64,000 nucleotides of DNA from Narthecium ossifragum (Eukaryota; Streptophyta; Magnoliopsida; Dioscoreales; Nartheciaceae), in assembly GCA_963920575.1 (NCBI GenBank), contig OY986970.1:19723274-19787273 (forward strand). The letters are read 5' to 3'. The notes beneath the pieces were generated by a model. The model was not told the DNA's origin. It was given only the letters and a program-made list of their open reading frames with translations, and did not search any database. Of this stretch, positions 10,825-22,445 are shown in pieces. The translations under genes were made by a program, and so were the position numbers. Each line of letters opens with the position of its first letter. Within the stretch, counting starts at the first letter, position 1.

Positions 10825-12476
10825 GGGGTAGAGGGCTCATGAACAAGAGGGGAACAAGAAGAGAAGAAGAGGAGACACGAGCTAGGAGGCACGTGAACGA
10901 GAGGAAAGAAAGGCCTTGAAGAAGACGAAGTTAGGAGTCGAAAGCTGAAGAAAAAGGCGCTTGAAGCAAAGAAAGCTAAAGGCGTGGTCAAAAAAGAAGA
11001 AGCCATTTTCACCTTTGAAGAATCCAAGGCGGAAGATCGAGGAAGATCGACATCAACAACGAAGGTGAGGATGCAGGCCTTTGCCTCCACCCAAGATCCT
11101 TCTATCCCCATTCTTCCCCTCTTTTCTCATTTTTTTCTTGTTTGGATGTAATGGGACTTTATGTCGCACCCCGACCCGCGTAGGCCCAACCGGGCCGGGC
11201 GATGCGAAGCAGAACCTAACTTACTGCGGAAATTTTGGCGAGGTTTCCGTCTAATCGTAGTGGTTACCCTAGCAATTCTTAATCATCCTGTATTATACAA
11301 TCATTCACAACTCAAAGACTGAAACTGATATATTACAAAGCCCCAAAACAGGGAAATTATACATTTATCACTATCGTAGGAGACTATCTATAACAAAAGG
11401 TAAGACTGTGATCGCCGCTCCTCAAGCACCGCCAGATGCCGCCACGTCATCAAACACCGGCCCGATAGGGGCGACCAAAGAAGAGCTAGCGCCAGCACCT
11501 GCAAAACACAGCTCAGGTAGGAGTGAGCACTAAGCTCAGCAGGGACACTACACTACGACACTCACAAGGGAGGGAAAACAACAGTGTCGCCCTCAAGCAA
11601 AGGCTGGGTGTACACAGGGGTCCCATAACCCCACCGCGTGTCCATGAAAGAAGGCCTCAGTCATGGTCCCCAGCCGAACTGGTCCCATACTGGGTCGCCC
11701 TCAGCGAGGCAGGAAACCGGCACTGCCATCTCACTAGCAGGAAACCAACACTGTTAGGCGGGCAACTAACACCGCTGAGTAGGCCCCCCCTACCAAAGAG
11801 ACAGTGAACCAGACACCGGCTACACCTCAACACTCGGCTCGAGGCCGACACGACCTCTAAACATCAAACCACATGTATTCAGGTCATCTAACCCTATCAT
11901 CGAAATCGACTGAATACTACAAATCGAGTCCTGGACCAAGCTACCCGCAACGGTCCTAGAGCTAGATCCGGGCTACCCGAAAACCCCGGATCGGCAATGC
12001 CCTACAAAGATGCAACTAATGCACAACACAATGCATGCTATGGACCTGCGCAGGATAATACAGTTAAACATGCAGCAGTATGTGATGATATAAATAACAA
12101 GGTCTGGGCACGGCACCCTGCCGGCCCGGGGTGTTGAATAGGTAAATAAGGTCTAAGGACTGCTACAGTGGTACCCCCACCAACTATCAACAGTCCACCA
12201 CAACACCTGCACTGGGAAGCAGCGCCGTAAACAACATCTCATAGATATCACAGATAAAGCCCTCGGCGCACGCCGGCATGCAAGGCTAGGGAAAGCTGTA
12301 GGGCTACTCGCCCGTTTATTCTAAACATCCCGGGAGCCATCACGCCCCCAGTTCACCATTGCTCTATTATAGGGCTAACATGCTTAAACATATGTACAAG
12401 GTATAAAGCAGTAAGAAAATTGACATACCAAGCCCCGCGGGCAAAAGCCATGAAAAATCCTCTCTGCTACTAAAGG

Positions 12477-12790
12477 ATCGATCTTTTCCTAAGAAAATAT
12501 CGATCTTTTAAGTAACAGTGAGCTATCCTCACTGTCGAGCTAAAGAAGATCGATCCTTCCTCCCAGGAAGATCGATCTCTCTCGAGACAGAGGGTACCCT
12601 TCTCGTCGCGCCAAGAAAGATCGGTCCTTCCTCCCAGGAAGATCGATCCTCCTCGCGACGTAGGGTAACCATGCTACCCAAGACCCAGGATCGATCTTCT
12701 CCAAGCAGAGGATCGATCCTTCATCGGGCGCAGCATGAACAACCCAAAGGGATCGATCCTTCCTCTAGAAGGATCGATTCGGATGGGTTC
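12477..12790. repeat. GGATCGATCC palindrome/hairpin array
   Basis: About eleven GATCGATC-type copies lie in roughly 310 bp. Many form facing pairs such as AGATCGATCCTTCCT followed by AGGAAGATCGATC, able to fold as hairpins. In LTR orientation the array lies downstream of the TATA box. Confidence 0.88.
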
Positions 12791-13120
12791 TCCGGCGTAC
12801 TTCCGGCGAGAAATACCGCCGGAAGATACATCCAAACTTAACAAAACTCTGGGATCTGATAGATCAAGATCCCACGAGTCCAAAACCGGTGAAATCACGG
12901 AAAACCAACATGTATATCAAGAAATCTAAGCATAAGAACATAATCAAACCGGAAAAACCAAAAACCCGGAAAAGATTGTAGGTAGGATCCCTACCTAAGC
13001 AAGAGCAGCTTAAATCCAAGCAGCTAGGCCTTGGATCGTCATCAAACGCCTTCAAAAATTGCAAGATCTGAGCTCAGGTCTCTGGATTTCAAAAGGATTC
13101 AAGGAAGAAAGTTTCGTCTG

Positions 13121-13128
13121 CTTTATAG
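13121..13128 (-). promoter_or_regulatory. TATA box of solo LTR
   Basis: The plus strand reads CTTTATAG, so the minus strand reads CTATAAAG. It lies between the upstream array (13150-13255) and the downstream array (12477-12790). Confidence 0.7.
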
Positions 13129-13149
13129 GCAAACGAACCGACCTATGAA

Positions 13150-13255
13150 TGATCGATCTTTCCCTAAGGAAAGATCGATCCTTCATGACGATCACAGTTG
13201 ACTTTCTGGCACCATAAAGATCGATCTTCTAGTAAGGAAGGATCGATCCTTTAGG
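13150..13255. repeat. GATCGATC array upstream of TATA box
   Basis: Four palindromic copies (GATCGATCTTTCC, AAAGATCGATCC, AGATCGATCTTC, GGATCGATCCTT) lie in about 105 bp in the U3 part of the solo LTR. Confidence 0.85.
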
Positions 13256-13705
13256 TGTAGAAAGCTAAACTTGGGCTAGAACTTAAGCCCAACCCCGGAT
13301 CTTTCGATCCCGGGTCCCACTAACCATTCTAGCCAAACATTACCACAAACATGGTCAGTGTGTGCACACGCGAGTGTGAAACAAGCCGACAAGGCGCAAT
13401 TTACCAAATTACCCTTGTGGTCCACGACGAGCCACAGGAGTAGAGGGACGGGTCCTCACACTTTAAGCCCTGAATCCTTAATCATGGGTCTTCTATGGAA
13501 TGTAAATGATGAGTTGCCAATCTCATCTTGGGTATACAGTTCCTAAACAAAAAGAGGATCTGCAGCTTGAGATAATATTGGGAACTCAGGAGTGTTGTTC
13601 CTACAATCCCCTACCACCACATATGTCAAAAATGACTTTTGATCACAATAAAAATGAGCCCAAATCTCGTCCCCTCGAGATTGCGAGTTTATTGCCGAAC
13701 AAAGA

Positions 13706-14657
13706 CATGTCACTTGTAGAAGATATCTCGTCATATTGGATCCCAACAGGCATAGTCGCTAAGACGTTGAAGAAATTCTTCTTCAGAATCTCTTCTATGA
13801 TGTTTCATCTTCTTGGTGTAGGGGTACGAGCCAGGTGAACCCTCTGCCATTTTGTAGGGTAAGCTTTCGGCACCAATCCGGCGAGATTCTGTTTTTCCAG
13901 TGAAGGAGCTTGAGCAGGATGGATCTTTCGATGAGCTGGCTGATTTGTTGAGGAACCTTTAAGCGTCAATTCATACCAAGGATGCCCGATGCTCCCATCA
14001 TGGAATGTTGGGTGATAGCAATGCCCTTATGCTTCTTCTTCTTCTCATCAAGGTTTGTGGCTTTGACGGGAAGACACTTTTATTCAAGGGTGTTGGCATC
14101 TTGTTTTGGCCGTACTGTGTTGGTGCTGCTCTCCTCAGACTCCTTTTTCAACCTGGAGAGCGTTCGTCTCACGGTGAATGTAGTTGACATAGGCCATCAG
14201 CACATTTTGGAAATAGCTCTAGTAGCTCGGGAGCCTGGACTCCTAGTATCATTGTTGATGCTTGTACTTGGTGTAGAGATACTCCTTGTGATCTCTAACG
14301 GTGTGGAGGCGCCAAGGCCTTTTGGTGTAAGTCTTGTGTGACTTGTTGACCACCCTGGGAGCCACCTGTGACGTAACAGAGGAATGTCAGGTTGGAGGGG
14401 AAATTTTACCTTTAGGTTCTTCCACACATGGTGTAGAGATCCTCTTGGATGAAAATGCCTCGGCGTTGGCTTTTCTCTTTCTCTTGGAAATGACCAGGGA
14501 GAAGCCTTCTTCATCGACTGGGATGATTTGGTGAGGATCTTGCTCCTGACACTTTTAAGGGGCGATGGATCTCACATGATGATCACCCTTTCCCCCTTGA
14601 GTGGATTTCTCCATTTCTTGGGTGTTGGATCCAATCAGAGGAGCCTTTATAGCTTCT
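13706..14657. other. Degenerate retrotransposon internal sequence
   Basis: The first 60 bases resemble the reverse complement of 1-59, so this is probably internal gypsy-type sequence in minus orientation joined to the LTR end. Short open frames are present on both strands, for example 13982-14341 on plus and 14197-14514 on minus, but no domain is recognisable. Confidence 0.4.
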
Positions 14658-16166
14658 TGATGTGCTGTCGCAGGCACTCAAAAATAAAACCAATACTCTT
14701 TAAGATAAATGTAGTAGTGCGAGTACGAGTCGATCCCACGAAAAGTGTTTAGCCTAGTTTTATGCTTAGTGAACAAAGATGGGGGGTTTTAAACGTGAGG
14801 AAAACAGTAAAGAAATAATCTAAAGCGAAGAATTGAATTAAATCAAGAGAACCAACCTTGGTCTGAGTCAACATCCACCATCGAAATCCAACAACTGATC
14901 ATTGATGCAAGTATATATCAATTCATACCATGAATATTCACCGTTCGAATTAAATTCAAATCTCTCCTCGATCATAGTTAATTAGAAACAAGCGATCTAA
15001 TCAACCCTAACTACCAAACAACCTAAGACACGCGCTGTAGATTTAATTTAGTAGCAGCCTTAAGAATAGGGAGATCGATAAAGCTAAACAACACAAGCAC
15101 AAGCGGTTGCATTTAATCTAGTCGAATATTCTTCCTAAGATCTATTAATCTCTGAAACGCAGTAAATCAATAGATCTCAGTTACTTCGCAGATTAGAGGG
15201 ATAAACAATTATGGATTTGATATCCAACCTAGCATTAGATCATAATGAATAATAAACTAGTAGGCCTCCTAGCAATTAGACAAGACAATCATGAATATTT
15301 AATCTCATAAGAACATTCAATACTCAAGTATAAACTGAACAATAAAAATAGATTAGTTTCATTGATTCCGAGGTTTCAGTCTCCTCGAACAAGAATTAAG
15401 GTTTAGCCACGCAAGGCCATCAAGAACAATCCAATCCTTTAAAGAAGAAAGAAGAACCCTAGAAATATCAAAGAAATAGAAAGGAGCAACCAAAAACCTT
15501 TAGAATTCGTCCCCCTTAATCCCTAAAACGAACCCTATTTATAGCCCATAAGTTTCCCATCCTCGGATTTGATCTGAACCGTTGAATTTCTTCACTGGGA
15601 AAGTAGGATCGATCCCTCTATGGGTGTCGGATCGATCCTTTGCATCGAAATCTCTAATTTCTGGCTACGCCCGAGTCGGATCGATCTTACCAGGGGTGTC
15701 GGATCGATCTTATAAGTAGGATGGATAGTAGGATCGATCCTACTGTGTACAGCTAAAAAGTATGTGTTCTGTTAGGTTTCTGCATAGACGGATTGATCCT
15801 ATTCCTATGGAAGGATCGATCGGACTTTTCAGAGTATTTACTGTTCTGCCATCCAGACTGCGCCATCGGTACTAAAATTACCATAACTTCCTCAAGGAAA
15901 CTCGGAATCATGAACCTTAAAATTCTCCAGAAACTAGACTTTAAGAGCTTTCCAACCATATATGGAACATCATCTGGTTCTTCATGAGCAGGTATAGTTT
16001 AATCTTTAAAGTTGATCCATATACTCTTTTCAGCTTCTTTTCGAACTTAAGGACTTCAATTGCATCCTAAATCAAAATATAAGAATAATGAGTGAATTTA
16101 GGTATCAAATAAGCACATGAGACTAAGTATTAAGGGATAAAAATATAACATTATGCATCATCATCA
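14658..16166 (-). mobile_element. Lone LTR, OTA-like gypsy family (sister of 16942-18373)
   Basis: The plus strand starts TGATGTGCTGTCGC and ends near CATCATCATCA; on minus it is TGATGATG to CATCA. It shares a long segment with the solo LTR at 16942-18373 (around 15895-16040 versus 18076-18220, including AAACTAGACTT and AGCTTTCCAA). The leading segment has the CGAGTCGATCCCAC motif also seen at 31700 and 16996. Flanking bases CTTCT and CTACC do not match exactly, so the target duplication is unproven and the right boundary could move by 3-6 bp. Confidence 0.75.
15604..15832. repeat. GGATCGATCC palindrome array
   Basis: About seven GGATCGATC-type copies lie in 230 bp (near 15607, 15634, 15677, 15703, 15731, 15789 and 15820). 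They sit immediately before the segment shared with the sister LTR, which has the other palindrome type (GACGGTCGAC) at the same place. Confidence 0.85.
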
Positions 16167-16487
16167 CTACCTCTTGCTTGTTGCGGGACCCGACAATAGA
16201 AGTTTCTGACTTTATGGCAGGAGGCGACCTTGGGTGTGCAAGAGAGACGGTTGATGACGCTGAGGACACTGGAAGACTGTTGCGCCCCAAAGGGATGTTG
16301 AACCAAAGGTCAGCAAATGTTAAAAGAAACTCCGTGGGATAGTCATGTCTTTCGTTTCAGAAGGAAAGCATTGTTAGGATATAGGGATTTTTGTTTTGTT
16401 TTGTTTTGTAGAATACGATATAGGAACTTTAAGGACCGAATCCAAAAAAGAGGGGTAGAGTGTTGTCCCATTGGACGTGTTAGATTT
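16167..16487. other. Unassigned intergenic/retrotransposon sequence
   Basis: This sits between the lone LTR and the inverted gypsy-like LTR. It contains TGTTGCGCCCC near 16279 and TGTTAGGATATAGGG near 16371, either of which could be the inverted LTR terminus. No gene is visible. Confidence 0.3.
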
Positions 16488-16941
16488 TTTTCAACAATAA
16501 ATTCACAATCTCGAGGGGACGAGATTTAATTTGTGCTCATTTTAGTGTGGTCAAAAAACATTTTTTACATATGGCGGTCGAGGATTGTAGGAACAACACT
16601 CCTGAGTTCTCAATGTCATCTCAAGCTACATATCCTCTTTTTGTTTAGGAACTGCATATCCAAAATGAGATTGACAACCCATCATTTACATCCCATAAGG
16701 AAGAGCCCTGATTAAGGATTCAGGGCTTAAAGTCTCATTACATCAGATGGAAAAAATTGAAAAAAAGAGGGGAATAAACGGTATAGAAGGATTTTGGGTG
16801 GAGTCATAAGCCAGCACCTCACCTTCATTGTTCATGCCGATTATTCTCGATCTTCCCTCTTGGATTCTTTAAAAGTTGATGATGCTTTGTTTTTCTTCGA
16901 GCATGCCTTTAGCTTTGTCTTTGTCAGGGCCTTTCGCTCCT

Positions 16942-18373
16942 TGATGTCACTCAAATGTGTCTCGCACAGCAGTCATGGTGAGTACAACATAAGAGAGGTC
17001 GACTCCACAGGGAAACAAGCAGAAAGGATCCAGAACCACATGTAATAATGTATCGAAAACAATCAAGAGCATAAAGTTAAGAAAGTTAAATCGAAGATTT
17101 AATGATAAAACTAAGTTAACGAAAGAAATCAGAATTTGGATAAGGCTAGGCTTCAGGAATCCTTCACTCGAACTTGGGCTCTTCTCTTACCAATGGTTCA
17201 TCCAAAGCTCAGTCGAGGGATTCACGTCCCAATCACATCGACTGGAAGATATAGAATTATGAATCTGATAAAATATAAATGTCTCTTTCTATGTTTGGTT
17301 CTTCTCGTTGTAACCCTAACTCCGTCCTACCAGAACCTAACCGGTTGTCACTACAAGCAACACGTAGCAAAAGTGTCAAGGGACAAAGCTCTAACCTTGT
17401 CTTACTAGATTCCTAAGAATATGCAATACTAGTTGTCACTACGGGCAATGCATAGAAAAAATTTCACGAGACTAGGTAGGAGAATGAAGAGATTGCTATG
17501 GGATCACAATATCATAAAAGAAGCATGACTGAATTTATAATAATGTTCAACCACAAAGCAATCTGTGAAGATCCAATACATATATAGAGTTTAAACAATA
17601 AAGATCAAAACATGAACCATCGATGAAGAAGAAACCCTCGTCCTTGCTCAATCATCCATCCACCATGCCTCGAGGATTACTTGTCCATGGATGGTGGATT
17701 GGTCTCCTTTTTCCAGAAAAGTTCAGAAAATGTCTCCAAAAAACGTCCAAAAACCTCCCTTGACTAACCCTAAGTTTCCTATTTATAAGCTCCAAAAGTA
17801 AAGAAACTCGGGTTAGAATTAAACCTGTTATACGCTCGCGGTCGATCTGACGGTCGAGCGTCAACTGTGCAACATTATTTGGAAAAGCGGCGGTCGATCC
17901 TCCCATCGACCCTGAGAAGTCTTTTTCTTGATAGAGGATCACGGTCAATCTCACGGATGATACGACGGTCGACCGTGAGTATAGTGAGCGCGACGGTCGA
18001 TCTCGCGGAAGATGCGACGATCGACCATCACTATTTATTCAACACTGCACCATTTGTATTAAAAATATTGTAACTTCGTTTAGGAAACTCGGAATCTCGA
18101 ACCATAAAATTTTCCAGAAACTAGACTTCAAGAGCTTTCCAATCATATATGGAACATTATCTGGTTCTTTATTAGCAGATACAATTTAATCTTCCAAGTT
18201 GACTCATGTAATCTTTTCGACTTCTTTTAGCTCCAATTTCCTGCATTTTCCAAACAACTATGTAAAGCAACATATAAATATAAAAATAGTATTAAAGAGG
18301 TTGATTAAGGGTGACAATCTAGCAATTGAGATGATTATAAGACTGTTCAAAGTGTACTTTCATGCACTCATCA
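16942..18373 (-). mobile_element. Solo LTR, OTA-like gypsy family
   Basis: This 1,432-bp LTR reads TGATGTCACTC to CACTCATCA on the plus strand. A perfect 5-bp duplication CTCCT lies at 16937-16941 and 18374-18378. The insertion splits a sequence whose uninterrupted counterpart is present, inverted, near 10890-10920, which confirms the junctions independently. It has a GGTCGA-type palindrome array at 17828-18035. Confidence 0.93.
17828..18035. repeat. GACGGTCGAC palindrome array
   Basis: About eight copies of CGGTCGATC or GGTCGACCG type lie in 205 bp, many in facing pairs such as ACGGTCGATC and GATGCGACGATCGACC. The array sits at the same place as the GGATCGATCC array of the sister LTR 14658-16166. 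Confidence 0.85.
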
Positions 18374-18976
18374 CTCCTCTCGTTCATGTGCCTCCTTGCT
18401 CACGTGTGTGTGTCCTCTTGTTCATATGTGTGTGTGTTCTTGTGAACCCTCTACCCCTATTTATAGATGAGGGTTGGGAATCTTGGGAGGGATTTTGAAT
18501 TTGAAAGGTGATTGAGTAATCATGAAATCATGTCATATTTAGATATTGATTGGTGCCCGTACCATGTGATTGAATGGGTATGTGATCATACCATATCATG
18601 ATTGAATGATTAAGGAAACCATACCATATCAAGAGATCTGATTGAATGGTTAATGAAACCATATTATATGAAGCCCAATATGGATAATTGGGAGAATCAA
18701 ATATGTTCAAATTTCAAATATTTGTTTTATATTTATTCAAATTTTGAATTCAAACCCATCTAAAGACTGATGAAAAAGTTGTGGAATATCTGAATTTGTA
18801 TGTTTTTATTAGAATTCCAAAAATGTTTTATATTATACCCATGAAGGCCATAATTACCAAAATAACCCTTTATGTATGTAGGATGATGTCAAAATCATAA
18901 AGGGTTAATTTGGAGTGCTATAGAGAGTTTAGGTCTATATTTTGACCAAAATACCCTTGGAGGGTGAAAATTACTG

Positions 18977-19148
18977 AAATGCCCTTTGATTTATGTATGA
19001 TGCCACCATAACCATATACGATGAATCAAGATGTGACCATGTACATTTAGTCAAAATTCCCAAAATGCCCTTTGATTTATGTATGATGCCATCAAAACCA
19101 TATACGATGAATCAAGATGTGACCATGTACATTTAGTCAAAATTTCCA
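18977..19148. repeat. 86-bp tandem duplication
   Basis: AAATGCCCTTTGATTTATG starts at 18977 and again at 19063. The two units are nearly identical through ATGTGACCATGTACATTTAG. The left LTR has only one copy of this segment, so the duplication arose in this copy. Confidence 0.85.
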
Positions 19149-19339
19149 AAATACCCTTTGTCCTCCTGGATGTCGGGAAAACATGTATAGAGCATTTGAA
19201 ATATGTTTTAAGTTTGGTTAAGCATATTCGAATGTTGTCATGCATTTGTAAAATATCTAAGGCATGTACATATGTGACAATGGCAATTTCGTAAATATTA
19301 TGAATTACAGTTTTAGTCAAAGTCGGTATCAACTGGCTA

Positions 19340-19787
19340 ATAAAGCGATCATCGAAGAGGGTCACAACACGGACATGTGCGGATACCCGACTGAGTATCT
19401 CAACACGTGGATCCGCCATGATTGCCACCATTCCGATTGGACTTGAAAGTAGGCGCTCCGATAATGCTATTGAGAAACTTGGAGACAAAGGATGGGCTTT
19501 GCAACGGTACACGGCTACTGGTTGTGAAATGCTATTACCGAGTTATACAAGCACGGATAATGACTAGGGACAAAGCTGGGGAGATGGTTTTCATACCGAG
19601 AATATCATTGGTGTCGTCTAGTAAAGAGATGTTATTTAAGCTAACCGTCAGTTCCCTTTTCAACTGGCTTACGCCATGACAATTAATAAATCTCAGGGCT
19701 AGTCACTGATATTTGTAGGAGTTGATTACGCACTTCGGTGTTCAACCATCGTCTGTTGTACGTTGCATTGCCCAAATGTACTTCGAT
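19340..19787 (+). pseudogene. Helitron RepHel helicase, C-terminal fragment
   Basis: Helitrons encode a Rep/Pif1-type helicase for rolling-circle transposition. This fragment shows the C-terminal helicase reading YPTEYLNT, then [45 protein letters not shown] and a decayed motif VI region reading HRLLYVALPKCTS. These are Pif1-family helicase motifs in the right order. At least three frame changes and one in-frame stop (19698-19700) break it, and the usual Ser of ALSR is Pro. The N-terminal Rep domain and most of the helicase are missing: the left side is cut by the LTR ending at 19333 and the right by the LTR starting at 19788. Confidence 0.87.
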
Positions 19788-21460
19788 TGTCACATCCCAA
19801 TTCAGAAAACCCATCCATATCGTAGAGTGAGGGGGTTCATCACGAAAGAAGAAACACCTCCAAAACCGTGTCCACCGAACTACAAGGGACCTATGCCTGT
19901 ACCTACAAATGCAACCCAAGTAGCGTGAGCAATGAATCTCCGTATGGATCTACTCTGTGACACAAAAATAAAGGTATGACAAGTGCATAGGACTTCTCCA
20001 CAACCTGAGTTGGGATACAGGTGCTCTCACATCACACCACCCCTCATCATCAGCCGCGACGTGAACAATGACGCATGTGGGAGGGAACACCAAAACACCA
20101 ACGGGCCCCTAGCTCCTTCCTCCACAACGCATGACAGGGAATTTTCCACAAGAACGACAACTGGGATGAAGCTTTCGCCAAGGTCACCGGAATCGATAGT
20201 CCCAACACGCCAACTAAACCTCAAACATAACAAACTCATTGTCGACTTCACAATAATCTCAAATGATAACATAATTGATCTTTGAACAATAATCACGTTT
20301 TAAATCATATTCTACCCAATCCCGGCCCTAAGGCTAGGATCTGGCGTACCCGAATCACATGGATCGGCGAATCACCTATTCACCCATGACCTATTTGCTT
20401 CTAATGCAATCATCATGCATGATTGATGAAACGCATTCATAGGAACATAAATATGCAACAATATGTCACTTCATCATACAAGGGCTAAGCATAGCTTATA
20501 GCATGCTAAAGGGGTACACATGATATAAAGTATTGTAAAGGACTAACTACGGTATGAAACATAAATGAGACTAATAAGACATAGAGCACAACATAACCAG
20601 ACATGCTTCTACAAGGCCGAACATCCAAACCATACATTCAAATAGACATTCAACAACGACACACATTCGGCCTCCAACAAGCATTATAACAAACACAATA
20701 AAGGCGGCACACCTTCGGCCTTAAATTATACTAAACATTCTCAGAGGGGCATGACTCCCCATGTTTACCACAAAGCCTACGTAAGGCTTAGCCATTAAGG
20801 CCTAAAATATACGTATAATATTTCATTCAATAACATAGCATGTAGAGTATGACTTGTATTAAGAACTAGCATTTTACACAAAGTAGACATAGAGCAAGTA
20901 TGCTTAAATCCTTTAATACACCCATCAAAACCTCAACTTTAATATCTTGCAGGCACCTAAGTATGATCACTAATAATATATCAAATATTGAAACCAATCG
21001 GAGTTCGAAATCCCATGAAATTCAGCCAAAACCCCCAAAATTGATGAATAAGTCTGTTTCATCGCAGATCAGGAGATAGTTCAACATATTTCATAGAAGA
21101 TCTACAACTTTGATGTTGAAGGTTTTATGAGATTCCACATAAATTAACACCAGAATCAAGCATGAACATACAGTAAGGAGAGGATTTGGGAAATCCGACA
21201 AAATCCAGGAATAACTAAATTGAAATCCAATCAAAACACTTTCAATTGATATGAAACTTGAAACTAAGGTAGAATAAATAGAGGAAAACATACTTGAAGT
21301 TAGAAATCACAAAAATCACCTAGATTCAAGTTATTGGACTCTAAACATGGAGACTAGGAGTGAAAACCTTACTTGAATGAGAGCTAGGTCTTCAAATTTC
21401 CAAGCTTTCAGCCTAAGTTTGCTATAATGCTTGTTTGAGGTCTTGATTGATTCTTGAAAC
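19788..21460 (-). mobile_element. Partial Tekay-like LTR, degraded
   Basis: The plus strand starts TGTCACATCCCAATTC, then AGAAAACCCATCC, matching the inner end of the solo LTR at 57536. Further matches include the GCAACCCAAGTAGCGTGAGCAA block (19909-19930) and the CCCGGCCCTAAGGCTAGGATC region (about 20324-20345). The expected outer end (CCTCACA on plus) was not found, so the element is truncated or too diverged; the right limit is approximate. No target duplication could be tested. Confidence 0.65.
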
Positions 21461-22190
21461 CTTACTTGAATGAGACCAATAATATAGTTTACCTAAAAGT
21501 CTTGATTGATTCTTGAAAAATATGGATGTAAGTTTTCGAATGAAATTGTATTTGTAATCCTGACAATTAATTAAAGTATAGTCTTTTAATTCAATGTAGA
21601 TTTAAAATGTTGGTTGAGTTTAATGTTCGCTTCTAACGCAGGATTGGGATAGTCACGCTTGAAACATGGCGTGCAATAGTAGAACAATTGTGATCAGTTG
21701 GACCTCAAATAGTAAGGTTTTCAAACATGGCGTGCAATGGTACATTACTTTTTATATACCATGTTGTGTCAGTCTTTTTTAATTGTTTGGTTTTCAAAAT
21801 TATGTTACAGGTCATATTTCATGTGCCACGGGTGAATTTCACCATCGCAATAGAGGCCTACACTCTCAGACATATTATCGAATGAATGTTAGGAATGCCA
21901 TGACGGTTACGTCTTGAAAGGATAGAGCGAAGCAATGTATTGGCAACATAGCATATTGTAAAATACAATTGGGCTGATAATTAATTTTGAAATTATGTTC
22001 TTTCCTTATTTATGAACTTTCTATAGTTATCAGAATTGTATGAGAAGGAAAGCGCAAAGGACGCAGTTGGTTATTGGTATTTGGTGCTATATTGATTAGA
22101 GGTAGAGTTTTAATATTCACTGATATTTGACAGTTTTGTTTATCCAAATACTTATAATTGGTGTAGTTTTTTTTGCAACACTTTAAATGG
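21461..22190. other. Unassigned AT-rich sequence
   Basis: No coding region is seen. It lies between the degraded LTR and the hAT element and may be part of the Helitron whose helicase is upstream, since it is on the right side of that fragment. This is inference only. Confidence 0.3.
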
Positions 22191-22204
22191 GATGGACTTA
22201 GGGG

Positions 22205-22445
22205 TGAGAATTCGGTATTCGGTACAGAACCGAAATACCGAAATTTATTCGATACCAAAAAACACAAACCGAACCAAATTTCTGTCAAGAACCGAACCGA
22301 ACCGAATTGAATTTTTCATATACAGTATTTCTAAAAACGAACCGAATCGAATTACCCTAAAAACCGAACCAAACCGAATTTTTTTTTTACAATACTGAAC
22401 CGAACCGAATTTTTTTTACAATACCGAACCGAACCGAATTTTTCA
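22205..22445. repeat. hAT left subterminal CCGAACCGAA repeats
   Basis: More than ten copies of AACCGAA or ACCGAACCGAATT variants lie just inside the left end. They are plausible transposase binding sites by analogy with hAT subterminal repeats. Confidence 0.8.

Larger units (their letters stand above)
11162..13460 (-). mobile_element. Solo LTR, Tekay-like gypsy
   Basis: On the minus strand this 2,299-bp LTR begins TGTGAGGACCC (13460) and ends GTGCGACA (11162). A perfect 5-bp duplication CTTTA lies at 11157-11161 and 13461-13465. No internal region is present, so it is the product of recombination between two LTRs. It is inserted in the LTR at 9518-13705. It carries two GATCGATC arrays, a TATA box and the conserved hairpin block (11491-11560, inverted). 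It is closest in layout to the solo LTR at 44125-46322. Confidence 0.95.
9518..13705 (+). mobile_element. Gypsy-like LTR (left copy), interrupted by a solo LTR
   Basis: This LTR starts TGTTGACACCGATTTT at 9518, right after a polypurine-like tract, so it is read as the 3' LTR of the degraded element to its left. It runs to 11161, is interrupted by the solo LTR at 11162-13460, and continues from 13466 to about 13705. Its reverse complement is found at about 16488-19333, which defines the homologous segment. The true LTR end is not determined, because the two copies diverge after about 13700. It has a TATA box and a plausible leader. Confidence 0.75.
16488..19333 (-). mobile_element. Gypsy-like LTR (right, inverted copy), interrupted by a solo LTR
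   Basis: The minus strand starts near 19333 with a degraded TGTTGACACC (plus strand GGTATCAACT) and is collinear with the left LTR 9518-13705. Shared landmarks include the ACCCCTATTTATAG TATA region and the GGAACTCAGGAGTG region (inverted near 16600). It is interrupted by the solo LTR 16942-18373. Its minus-strand 5' end abuts the Helitron helicase remnant, so it probably inserted in that element. Confidence 0.75.

Noticed and set aside
10812..11111. 99-codon minus-strand frame
   Set aside because: Purine-rich LTR leader read backwards as Ser/Phe-rich protein; not coding.
12477..12790. CRISPR-like regular repeats
   Set aside because: Units are short palindromes at irregular spacing inside an LTR in a plant nuclear genome; no constant repeat and spacer structure.
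14653..16171. Target duplication for the lone LTR 14658-16166
   Set aside because: Flanks CTTCT and CTACC differ at two of five bases and the right end is ambiguous within a CATCATCATCA run, so I do not claim it.
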